IMG/VR virus record: IMGVR_UViG_3300025120_000421
Span: 1-27,545 of that record
Strand: one strand, 5' to 3'
From: a virus
Length of the DNA stretch: 27,545 nucleotides
The notes under the pieces are model-generated. The model ran no database searches. It was not told the DNA's origin and saw only the letters and a program-made list of their open reading frames with translations. Numbering within the stretch: position 1 is the first letter of the stretch; every line of letters begins with the position of its first letter. Below are positions 16,543 through 23,545 of this stretch, piece by piece. The position numbers were made by a program, and so were the translations under genes.

Positions 16543-17427
16543 ATGAAGATTAAAGTTATAACATCATACAAACCCGGCACATGGAATCAGTATGCCAAAC
16601 GAGCAGTAGATAGTGTGCTAGAACATTGGCCTGCAAACACTGACGTGGTTGTATATCATGAATCACAAACACAAGACATATTTGAACATCCGAGAGTGCA
16701 ATGGCTAGACGCTCACGAAGTACAACCTGAATTATTAAAATTCAAAAACAAGTACAAGCATGACCCAGTCGCTAATGGTGAGATACAGCAAATACCAAAT
16801 GGGGTGAGGAGACCGGGCCCTATGCCAACAAAAGGATCATTCCAATGGAATGCTGTAAGATTTTCTAACAAAATATTCTGTGTCACACATGCAATAAAAT
16901 CATCTGGTGGTTATGATTATGTAATATGGCTCGATGCAGACACATATTCTTTTAGACCTATGCCGGAGAGTTTTCTAATAGAGTTACTACCCCAAGACAG
17001 TTTAATAACTTATTTGGGACGTGAGAATCCTAAACTTGCAGACGGAGGAAAAGATCCGGAGTGTGGATTTGTTGGGTACAACCTTAATCATCCTGAGATA
17101 AAAAATTTAAACAATGACTGGGAGGACCTTTACATAAATGCAGGTATCTTCAAACTTACATCAGGATGGACAGACTGTTCGTCTCTCTGGTATCTATCAA
17201 AAAAATATCAAAAGGAAAAAGGGGCAAAAGTAAACGACATAGGGTATGCTAGTGGTGTAAAAGGACATCATGTGTTCATCAACAGTGTATTAGGATTATA
17301 CATGGACCATTTCAAAGGCAACAGAAAAGAGTCTGGTACTAGTTGGAGAAAAGATTTTAAACCACAATCACGTGCAGAGACGAAAGACATTGCCCAACTA
17401 GACTATTGGAAGCAGATTAAAAGCTAA
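16543..17427 (+). CDS. Glycosyltransferase with DxD motif, paralogue of 11103-11993
   Basis: A 294-residue close paralogue of the transferase at 11103; by eye about half the residues agree over the whole length. Start MKIKVITSYKPGTW, DYVIWLDADTYSFRP (DxD at Asp131/Asp133), ITYLGRENPKLADGGKDPECGFVGYN, and the ending ASGVKGHHVFINSVLGLYMDHFKGNRK all line up. The acceptor-side stretch differs (KLTSGWTDCSSLWYLSKKYQ here, KLIEWHDSAVFWELSKQYR there). The stop and next start share a base (TAATG). GTAAATATTTGG lies just before the ATG, like the site before its paralogue. Confidence 0.87.
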   Translation: MKIKVITSYKPGTWNQYAKRAVDSVLEHWPANTDVVVYHESQTQDIFEHPRVQWLDAHEVQPELLKFKNKYKHDPVANGEIQQIPNGVRRPGPMPTKGSFQWNAVRFSNKIFCVTHAIKSSGGYDYVIWLDADTYSFRPMPESFLIELLPQDSLITYLGRENPKLADGGKDPECGFVGYNLNHPEIKNLNNDWEDLYINAGIFKLTSGWTDCSSLWYLSKKYQKEKGAKVNDIGYASGVKGHHVFINSVLGLYMDHFKGNRKESGTSWRKDFKPQSRAETKDIAQLDYWKQIKS

Positions 17428-18296
17428 TGAAATTAGAAGTTTGGACACAGCACGGACCTTTGAATTCGGAACCAATATTTAAAGCGTTCATTGAAAGTTT
17501 AAGAGAGGCGGGAGACGAAGTTGTATTAAACAGTAATAGTGATGCCGACGTGGCAGTGATATGGAGTGTACTATGGCTAGGTAGAATGCGGAACTACAAA
17601 CAAATATGGGAAAGATATAAACAGGCAAACAAGCCAGTGATTGTACTTGAAGTTGGAGGACTTAGACGGAACAAAAGTTTTAAGATTGCAATTAATGGTG
17701 TAAACAGGAAAGCAGATTTCGCCAATCAAGATGTGGACAACACTAGATGGCCGTTATTCAAACACACACTGAGCCCATGGAAACAGACCGGTGATAATAT
17801 TATTATTTTAGGACAACATCAGGCATCCGAACAATGGAATGGCATGCCTAGTATGAATGTTTGGTTTGAACAGCAAATTGAGGAATTAAGAAAACACACA
17901 AATCGACCTATACAAGTTAGGCCTCATCCAAGAAACCCAGTAGGCTTCAATGCAAAAAAATATAAGAATGTTAGTGTCCAACATCCAATAATGGACAAGA
18001 ATACCATAGACGACACGAACTTCAAAGAAACTTTAAAAAATGCTTGGGCAGTTGTGAATCATAGTTCTAATCCTGCCATGGAGGCTGTGATAAATGGCAT
18101 ACCTGTGTTTGTGTCTGAGAATAGTTTGTGTTATGACGTTGGTAATCATTCTTTATCAAACATCAATAATCCTGTAATGCCTGATAGACAAGAGTGGACA
18201 AACAAGTTATCATACACTGAATGGTTTCCGGAGGAAATAACACAAGGATTGCCATGGAAAAAAATTAGAAAAAGAATTTTGGAAAAATATCTATGA
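17427..18296 (+). CDS. Capsule/glycan transferase-like family, copy D
   Basis: A 289-residue family member. VIVLEVGGLRRNKSF occupies the place of DxPYFG in copies A and B. Then come NIIILGQHQASEQW, TNRPIQVRPHPRNP (full RPHP), NAWAVVNHSSNPAMEAVINGIPVF and the closing EWTNKLSYTEWFPEEITQGLPW. Its paired presence after the second DxD transferase suggests each such pair may build one linkage, which is inference. ATGA overlap with the next gene. Confidence 0.72.
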   Translation: MKLEVWTQHGPLNSEPIFKAFIESLREAGDEVVLNSNSDADVAVIWSVLWLGRMRNYKQIWERYKQANKPVIVLEVGGLRRNKSFKIAINGVNRKADFANQDVDNTRWPLFKHTLSPWKQTGDNIIILGQHQASEQWNGMPSMNVWFEQQIEELRKHTNRPIQVRPHPRNPVGFNAKKYKNVSVQHPIMDKNTIDDTNFKETLKNAWAVVNHSSNPAMEAVINGIPVFVSENSLCYDVGNHSLSNINNPVMPDRQEWTNKLSYTEWFPEEITQGLPWKKIRKRILEKYL

Positions 18297-19057
18297 AAGA
18301 TGTAAGAGTATTAAGACCACTCCCTAGACAAAATACAGTACAAGAAATACAATGGAAAGCATACCTAGGTGAAACTGTCAACACCAATCTAACAATACGT
18401 AAGGGAAAAAGAATACAGGAAACCGCTTTTTATGAAGATAGAGTAAAGGCAACAGCAAACGGCAACGCATATTGCATAGGCAATGGCCCATCGAGAAAAG
18501 ATTTTGATTTGAATAGACTTAAAAGCACAGGACAAACATATGGATGTAATGCGTTGTATAGAGATTACATGCCGGATTTTATTTTTAGTGTTGATGCACA
18601 GATGACACAACAAATGGTCAAAGACAAAGTTTATGACCAGTGCATACACTATGCTCCAGTGTTGGAAGTTAACAGGCATCCTAGAGGAGGCCCGCCATTG
18701 CTCCACTTGGTTCCAAACAATCCACATTGGATATCTGGCAATACAGCTTTCTGGACAGCAGGTGTGCATGGACACAAAAACATTTACTTGCTTGGTTACG
18801 ACTTTAGAGAATACGGTAGGGGACAATTGAATAACATATATCAAGACACAACAAACTATGGGCCACGTCACGATGACACAGTGTTCGACGGATGGTTAAA
18901 ACAGTTTAGAGATATGTTGAAAATGAGACCTTACGTGAACTATACTGTGGTACATGACAACCCACCCGAATATATGCATAACTTACAAACAGGTACCGAT
19001 CTAGGAAACAGTAAAGTTATAACGTATGCGGAGTTTGAAAAGGTGTTAACACCTTGA
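18293..19057 (+). CDS. GNGPS-motif Rossmann-like protein (DUF115 / GT42-like)
   Basis: A 254-residue protein. AYCIGNGPSRKDFDLNRL (59-76) followed by YGCNALYRDYMPDFIFSVDAQM (83-104) is the layout seen in DUF115/Maf-type and GT42 sialyltransferase-like proteins, where GNGPS binds the nucleotide sugar. Later NIYLLGYDFREYGR and WLKQFRDML fit the same fold. The first 55 residues are a basic lead. This could be a nonulosonic-acid or other sugar transferase, or a non-enzymatic relative. It is the last + gene of the cassette. Its end overlaps the SprT-like gene on the other strand by 12 bases. Confidence 0.6.
   Translation: MKDVRVLRPLPRQNTVQEIQWKAYLGETVNTNLTIRKGKRIQETAFYEDRVKATANGNAYCIGNGPSRKDFDLNRLKSTGQTYGCNALYRDYMPDFIFSVDAQMTQQMVKDKVYDQCIHYAPVLEVNRHPRGGPPLLHLVPNNPHWISGNTAFWTAGVHGHKNIYLLGYDFREYGRGQLNNIYQDTTNYGPRHDDTVFDGWLKQFRDMLKMRPYVNYTVVHDNPPEYMHNLQTGTDLGNSKVITYAEFEKVLTP
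19040..19055. terminator. Perfect 16-base palindrome at convergent gene ends
   Basis: AAGGTGTTAACACCTT is its own reverse complement and spans the point where the GNGPS gene (+) and the SprT-like gene (-) meet. Folded, it gives a 6-base-pair stem with loop TTAA. On the - strand it is followed by TTC. It is a candidate two-way terminator or a protein-binding site. Confidence 0.4.
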
Positions 19058-19522
19058 TAGTCTAAGGCCTGCTGATTTAAATTTAGTTTTCCAAGCAAAG
19101 AAGTTAGCGTTGTGGTTTGAATAAGGATCTTTCAACCATGTCATTTGATAGAGATGCACCATTTCATGGGCAAGTGTTTCTATGAAGTCTTTCCATTTTG
19201 GAAACTTGCAATGTAGTTCAATATAGTATTCAAGTTCAATGTGGTAAGGGATAATCCTTTGATCAAATTTACCTTTAGGAGTTTTTCTATTATCCCAATT
19301 AGCTACACATCTTCCCCAATCTTTTTGTAATTTTTTGAGATACAACGGCACTCTTGGTAATCTACTATTGAAAAGTCCTCTGTTTATCACATTAAACCAA
19401 TGATACAACTGCTGTTCTGTTGGTTTAAAACCAGCAATATTTTTATGTCTTGTCAGAGTATTTTCCAACTTAACTTTAAGTTGTTTTCTAACATTGACCT
19501 TTTTACTTTTAGTTTTTTTCAT
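19046..19522 (-). CDS. SprT-like zinc metalloprotease-type protein
   Basis: A 158-residue SprT-family protein. TLAHEMVHLYQMTW gives the zinc-binding HExxH (His119, Glu120, His123), and SNHNANFFAWKTKF supplies the third ligand (His137) in the usual HG/N-x-x-F context. The start is basic (MKKTKSKKVNVRK), as in nucleic-acid-associated members; eukaryotic SPRTN cleaves DNA-protein crosslinks. The ATG at 19522 is preferred to an upstream TTG at 19540. The C-terminus ends LSRC without the zinc-ribbon of longer SprT proteins. It lies back to back with the uvsW operon. Confidence 0.8.
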   Translation of the reverse strand: MKKTKSKKVNVRKQLKVKLENTLTRHKNIAGFKPTEQQLYHWFNVINRGLFNSRLPRVPLYLKKLQKDWGRCVANWDNRKTPKGKFDQRIIPYHIELEYYIELHCKFPKWKDFIETLAHEMVHLYQMTWLKDPYSNHNANFFAWKTKFKSAGLRLSRC

Positions 19523-19524
19523 GG

Positions 19525-19552
19525 TTGACAGTATTACCAATTATGTTATACT
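19525..19552 (+). promoter_or_regulatory. Extended -10 sigma70-type promoter for the uvsW operon
   Basis: TTGACA (19525-19530), 16-base spacer, TATACT (19547-19552), with TGT just before the -10 forming an extended -10. A start near 19559 leaves about 18 bases before the ATG at 19577. It lies in the divergent gap behind the SprT-like gene and looks like an early promoter read by host polymerase. Confidence 0.75.
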
Positions 19553-19576
19553 ATATTAATAATTATCTAAAATACT

Positions 19577-20938
19577 ATGGACGATATGCACACAGATTTA
19601 CCAAAAACTATTAACGAAGCACTTAAAATACTAGCATATAATGATTATTTTTGGGCAAATGCTTCAATGGTAGGAAATACAGCCGTAATTAGGCCACACC
19701 CCAAAGACAAGGCAACTGTTACGTCATTGGCAGAATCACAATATCCATGGACTGAAAAACAAGCCAGGTTAGCATTGGTAATACTAAAAAGGTACCTTAC
19801 AAAGTTCCAGGCACATGGCATGGACATCAAACCATTGATAGATAAGCCAAAATACGAGGACGAGTTCCGGGTAATCAGTTTTGAAAAGATTATTGAAAAA
19901 TACACAGACGAGGAAAATGTTGACAAGATAGAATTAAAATTTCCATACAATAAGAAAGTAATACAACTTATAAGATGTCTAAAGGACAAACGTGATATGC
20001 CTGCAGGGTACAGTCAGTATGACGGTGAAGCAAAGACATGGACTTTTTTACACAGCGATGTCACTGCTTACTACCTGACACTGATTGCAGTGAGATATGA
20101 TTTTAAATTTATCGATGATAGTCTACTCAATGACTATGACATGATAAAGAAAGAAATAATAGGACATCGTAAACCAACTGCAAGAGTAATAGGTGGTGAG
20201 GTGGTATTAAGCGATGCGAACGAAACACTGCAAGAATATTGGAATACTAATATCAAAGACAAAGTTCCTTTATTACAGGTGGATGCTTTAAAAAACTTTG
20301 CTATAAAAACTAACGGCATAAAGATACCTGCCAAGTCACAATTGGCCTACAAGGTCGCTCACAATAACAATAATAATATGTGGATCGACTCGATAGGATA
20401 TACTAAAAAAGAAGTAGTACATGCACTTACAGAGCTAGATTGTTTTCCATTAATGATTCCTGTCAGCGGAGACATTCACATGGAGGAAGATGTTAAAACT
20501 TTCTGGGAATGGTTAAATGCCTTTAAATCCACAGGAGTAGATCTACTTAATGATTGCAGTTGGGGATTTGACGTCAAGGAACCTGTGTACAATAAAGATT
20601 ACAAAGACGGTTGTACTCCAGAAAGAACTACACTAATCAATAATAATAGATCACATGAGTTTTTCCAAAACTTGTATGAACTACATCAAATGAGTAAACA
20701 GTTTAAACTGATCAGCGATAATACCAAAATAATATTTGTAAGAAACAGAATACCAAGAGCAATGATTAAAAGTAAAATTAAACCAAGAGCATCGTTAATT
20801 GCACTTGGTGGTGGCTACTATGCCTCAGGTACAGATAATCTAAAAAGACTTCTTGAGAATCTTCCAAAAAAGTTGTATTATAGTGATCACCAACCGAGTA
20901 GTTGGGATTGGCAAGATCGTAATATAGTAAAACTTTAA
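19577..20938 (+). CDS. HARP-like protein upstream of UvsW
   Basis: A 453-residue protein with no Walker A motif. Residues about 55-100 (WTEKQARLALVILKRYL, then DEFRVI) resemble the lead-in of phage helicase-related proteins. Residues about 115-180 (IELKFPYNKKVIQLIRCLKD, then YSQYDGEAKTWTFLHSDV) resemble the HARP DNA-binding domain of SMARCAL1-type annealing helicases: beta strand with F-x-Y, then an aromatic and a W-x-F strand. The C-terminal third (KIIFVRNRIPRAM, SLIALGGGYYASG) is unassigned. It sits directly against uvsW (0-base gap), so a DNA-binding helper of UvsW is a reasonable guess. Confidence 0.65.
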   Translation: MDDMHTDLPKTINEALKILAYNDYFWANASMVGNTAVIRPHPKDKATVTSLAESQYPWTEKQARLALVILKRYLTKFQAHGMDIKPLIDKPKYEDEFRVISFEKIIEKYTDEENVDKIELKFPYNKKVIQLIRCLKDKRDMPAGYSQYDGEAKTWTFLHSDVTAYYLTLIAVRYDFKFIDDSLLNDYDMIKKEIIGHRKPTARVIGGEVVLSDANETLQEYWNTNIKDKVPLLQVDALKNFAIKTNGIKIPAKSQLAYKVAHNNNNNMWIDSIGYTKKEVVHALTELDCFPLMIPVSGDIHMEEDVKTFWEWLNAFKSTGVDLLNDCSWGFDVKEPVYNKDYKDGCTPERTTLINNNRSHEFFQNLYELHQMSKQFKLISDNTKIIFVRNRIPRAMIKSKIKPRASLIALGGGYYASGTDNLKRLLENLPKKLYYSDHQPSSWDWQDRNIVKL

Positions 20939-22408
20939 ATGAGCAGTTGTAAATTAGTAATAAAAGACGAAGTTAATGTGAAGTTCGAGAACCTATCTCT
21001 CGAATGGCGTAAGAGATTATCTAATAAATTCAAATACGAGATACCATATGCAAGACATCTACCAGCAGTTAAATTGGGTAGATGGGACGGGAAAGTAAGT
21101 TTCTTTGGGTTAGGTGGCACAACCTATTTGAACCTAGTTGACCAGATCATTCCAATCCTTGACGAGGGTGGGGTGTACATAGATGTTGAGGACCGTAGAG
21201 AGAAGCACAATTTTGAATTTAAGGTGGTGGACAAAAACTATCTATCACATATAACTTGGCCTAAAAATCATCCAGCGGCAGGACAGCCAATAGAATTAAG
21301 AGACTATCAAGTGGAAACAATAAACAAGTTTATTGAACATCCACAAAGCATACAAGAGATCGCCACAGGTGCAGGTAAGACCATTATTACAGCGGCACTG
21401 TGCCAACTGGTCGAACCATATGGCCGGACACTTACAATAGTTCCAAACAAGAGTCTTGTAACACAGACAGAAGAGGACTTCATTGCTTGTAATTTAGATG
21501 TTGGTGTGTACTACGGAGACAGGAAAGAACTCGGTAGATTCAACACAATAGCAACATGGCAATCATTAAATGTATTAGAAAAGAAAAGCAAGGACGAACA
21601 CTCTGAAGTATTTGCAGAAGCAATAAAAGGAATTAACACAGTGATCATAGACGAAGTACACATGGCCAAAGCAGATGTTTTAAAAAGATTGTTAACAGGA
21701 CCATTCGCACACTGTGGCATACGTTGGGGACTGACAGGTACAGTACCTAAGGCGGATTATGAGTTTATGGGATTGAAATGTAGCATAGGTGAAGTATCAA
21801 ATAGAATACAGGCAAGTGAACTGCAAGACAAAGGTGTACTTGCAAACTGTCATGTAAATGTTTTACAAACCCAAGATCATCCACAGTTTAAAACATATGC
21901 AGAAGAACTTAAATGGCTGACAACAGATGATACAAGAATGTCCTGGGTGGCTAACACTATCAAAGATATATCCTCATCTGGTAACACACTAATATTGGTT
22001 GATAGAATATCAGCAGGCGAGATTCTCGAAAAGAAAATAAAGGATTCCGTATTTGTATCGGGGTCAACTAAAAACATGGATAGGAAGGAACAATATGATG
22101 AAATATCTACTGCAACAAATAAAGTTATTATTGCCACATATGGAGTTGCCGCTGTTGGGATTAATATTCCTAGGATTTTTAATCTTGTCCTTATAGAGCC
22201 CGGTAAGTCATTTGTAAGGGTCATACAGAGTATAGGACGTGGTATTAGAAAAGCAGAAGACAAAGACAGTGTACAAATATGGGACATTACCAGCAGTTGC
22301 AAGTTTGCGAAAAGACATCTGGGGGCAAGGAAAAAGTTTTACAAAGAGGCCAATTACCCGTATAATATAGAAAAGATAAATTATGAAAATCCTTACACTA
22401 GAAGATAG
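20939..22408 (+). CDS. uvsW: UvsW, branch-remodelling DNA helicase
   Basis: T4 UvsW family SF2 helicase that regresses stalled forks, moves branches and unwinds R-loops. It has 489 residues (T4 about 500). The N-terminal DNA-binding domain holds WRKRLSNKFKYEIP and VKLGRWDGKVSFF. The Q-like region is IELRDYQVETINKF. Motif I is ATGAGKT (about 142-148), motif II IDEVH (about 237-241), motif III LTGTVP, motif V YGVAAVGINIP, and motif VI VIQSIGRGIRKAED (about 428-441). All catalytic motifs are intact. The start directly follows the stop of the HARP-like gene. The end overlaps the next gene by 26 bases and holds its promoter. Confidence 0.95.
   Translation: MSSCKLVIKDEVNVKFENLSLEWRKRLSNKFKYEIPYARHLPAVKLGRWDGKVSFFGLGGTTYLNLVDQIIPILDEGGVYIDVEDRREKHNFEFKVVDKNYLSHITWPKNHPAAGQPIELRDYQVETINKFIEHPQSIQEIATGAGKTIITAALCQLVEPYGRTLTIVPNKSLVTQTEEDFIACNLDVGVYYGDRKELGRFNTIATWQSLNVLEKKSKDEHSEVFAEAIKGINTVIIDEVHMAKADVLKRLLTGPFAHCGIRWGLTGTVPKADYEFMGLKCSIGEVSNRIQASELQDKGVLANCHVNVLQTQDHPQFKTYAEELKWLTTDDTRMSWVANTIKDISSSGNTLILVDRISAGEILEKKIKDSVFVSGSTKNMDRKEQYDEISTATNKVIIATYGVAAVGINIPRIFNLVLIEPGKSFVRVIQSIGRGIRKAEDKDSVQIWDITSSCKFAKRHLGARKKFYKEANYPYNIEKINYENPYTRR
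22338..22366 (+). promoter_or_regulatory. Sigma70-type promoter inside the uvsW 3' end
   Basis: TTTACA (22338-22343, five of six to consensus), 17-base spacer, perfect TATAAT (22361-22366). A start near 22373 gives a 10-base leader before the ATG at 22383, so the genes after uvsW can be expressed on their own. Confidence 0.6.
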
Positions 22409-22886
22409 AACATACAAACTAGAAAAGATACCCGAATGGGTGGATGAAGATCTGCGATTTGCAGTTTTAGATAATTCAGATCCAGCTAATCCTGATTTCT
22501 TTTACATACCTTTAATTTTCTTAGAAAGTTTTAATGCACCGGCGGCAGTATTAGAAATAGGTAACTACAAACTTAAAATGCCATTAGATTGGAAAATGTT
22601 AATAGGTGAAGCAGGCCAGTCTGAAATGCATGTACTACCTATTACAAGTTTAAACGACAGAGGATTTGATGCGTTTGCGTTCAACCCATTGTCAAGCCCA
22701 AAACCAGAATTTTTTCCAATTGATGTTGTTGACATATACACAGAAGTAAAATGGTACTTTCCTAAAATCAAATCAGGACAGATGTTGGCCGTTCCATTAA
22801 GCAACGGACCAAAACCGATGTGTGCTTATTTTGTTAAGGATATTTCAAGACAATGTGAACAGGTAGATTATGGCTCAGTCTGGTAG
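22383..22886 (+). CDS. Unrecognised 167-aa protein after uvsW
   Basis: I cannot name a family. The 167 residues look beta-rich: KILTLEDRTYKLEKIPEW, ADPDFFYIP-type turns, ITSLNDRGFDAFAFNPLSS (about 97-115) and VKWYFPKIKSGQMLAVPLS (about 127-145). Aromatic and proline content is high, and there is no signal or membrane segment. It has its own promoter in uvsW, and its stop lies 17 bases inside the next gene, so it leads a compact run of small genes ending at 25299. Confidence 0.75.
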   Translation: MKILTLEDRTYKLEKIPEWVDEDLRFAVLDNSDPANPDFFYIPLIFLESFNAPAAVLEIGNYKLKMPLDWKMLIGEAGQSEMHVLPITSLNDRGFDAFAFNPLSSPKPEFFPIDVVDIYTEVKWYFPKIKSGQMLAVPLSNGPKPMCAYFVKDISRQCEQVDYGSVW

Positions 22887-23112
22887 AAGATCAATTAATA
22901 TAGAAGCACCGCTTATGATCACATCAGACAAAGTTGCTGTATGGATGGATCAAGGCGAGTGGGCTATGGACTTCTTTGATTGGCTCACCAAAGTAAAACT
23001 TAATAAAAAACTTACAGGTTTACAACATATGCAAAATAAAATAAAATTAACTTTTATTACACCAAAAGACTGTACAATGTTCGGATTAAAATATGCCAGC
23101 AGAAAAAAATAG
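22870..23112 (+). CDS. Small unrecognised protein, 80 aa
   Basis: An 80-residue basic protein with no known motif. IEAPLMITSDKVAVWMDQ is followed by a probable helix WAMDFFDWLTKVKLNKKLTG and a strand KIKLTFITPKDCTMFGLKY. A ribosome site (AGGTAG) precedes the ATG, which is inside the previous gene; its own end overlaps the clamp-loader-like gene by 20 bases. In T4 the small regulator regA lies near gene 62, but this sequence does not look like RegA. Confidence 0.7.
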   Translation: MAQSGRRSINIEAPLMITSDKVAVWMDQGEWAMDFFDWLTKVKLNKKLTGLQHMQNKIKLTFITPKDCTMFGLKYASRKK

Positions 23113-23545
23113 AAAATTTTTTGATCTTAGAAATGGATTAAAAGCCGTTGACTTTAGAAACAAAGATTACTTTGACCGTATAGACGACAAAGAAAAATCA
23201 CTATACTCGCCATACATGCTGATGAGATATGTGTCAAGCACGTCTTCTAAAGATCAATTTTTTGTTGAACACTATTTGGAAATGGTCAACGAATGTGTAA
23301 ACAAACATTGTTTCACACTAGGCAAACATAAAAAACTGTTATGGATATTGACCGCCATGTGCGGATCATTACAACAACAGTTCCATCCATGGATTAAGCC
23401 AATGAAGAGGGTTCCAAACAAAAGTTTAAAACAATTACAAAAAATTTATCCTACATGGAAAGAATCAGACCTAGAAGCACTTGATAAAATAATCAGTGAT
23501 AGAGAACTAGAAGAATTGATAGAAGCACATGGCATCGACAAATAA
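23093..23545 (+). CDS. Possible gp62-like clamp-loader small subunit
   Basis: A 150-residue helical protein. The run DFRNKDYFDRIDDKEKSLYSPYMLMRYVSS, then an FxxxYLEMVNECV helix, the short basic loop KHKKLLWILTAM, and a closing YPTWKESDLEALDKIISDRELEEL resembles, in order and spacing, the gp62 subunit of marine T4-like phages as I recall it (Y-x-P-F-M...N...hydrophobic loop...Y...A-L-x-x-L). gp62 holds the gp44 ATPases in the loader that places the gp45 clamp. gp44 and gp45 are not in the window, so context gives no help. Confidence 0.5.
   Translation: MPAEKNRKFFDLRNGLKAVDFRNKDYFDRIDDKEKSLYSPYMLMRYVSSTSSKDQFFVEHYLEMVNECVNKHCFTLGKHKKLLWILTAMCGSLQQQFHPWIKPMKRVPNKSLKQLQKIYPTWKESDLEALDKIISDRELEELIEAHGIDK

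Noticed and set aside
18389-18871. A 160-codon - strand frame inside the GNGPS-motif gene
   Set aside because: Long but fully covered by a well-supported + strand gene with recognisable motifs. Its Cys/Ser/Ile-rich sequence looks like antisense of ordinary codons.
21877-22302. A 141-codon - strand frame inside uvsW
   Set aside because: Lies across conserved helicase motifs V and VI on the other strand; no motif of its own.
22870-23112. RegA as an identity for the small gene before the gp62-like gene
   Set aside because: Length (80 against 122) and sequence do not agree.
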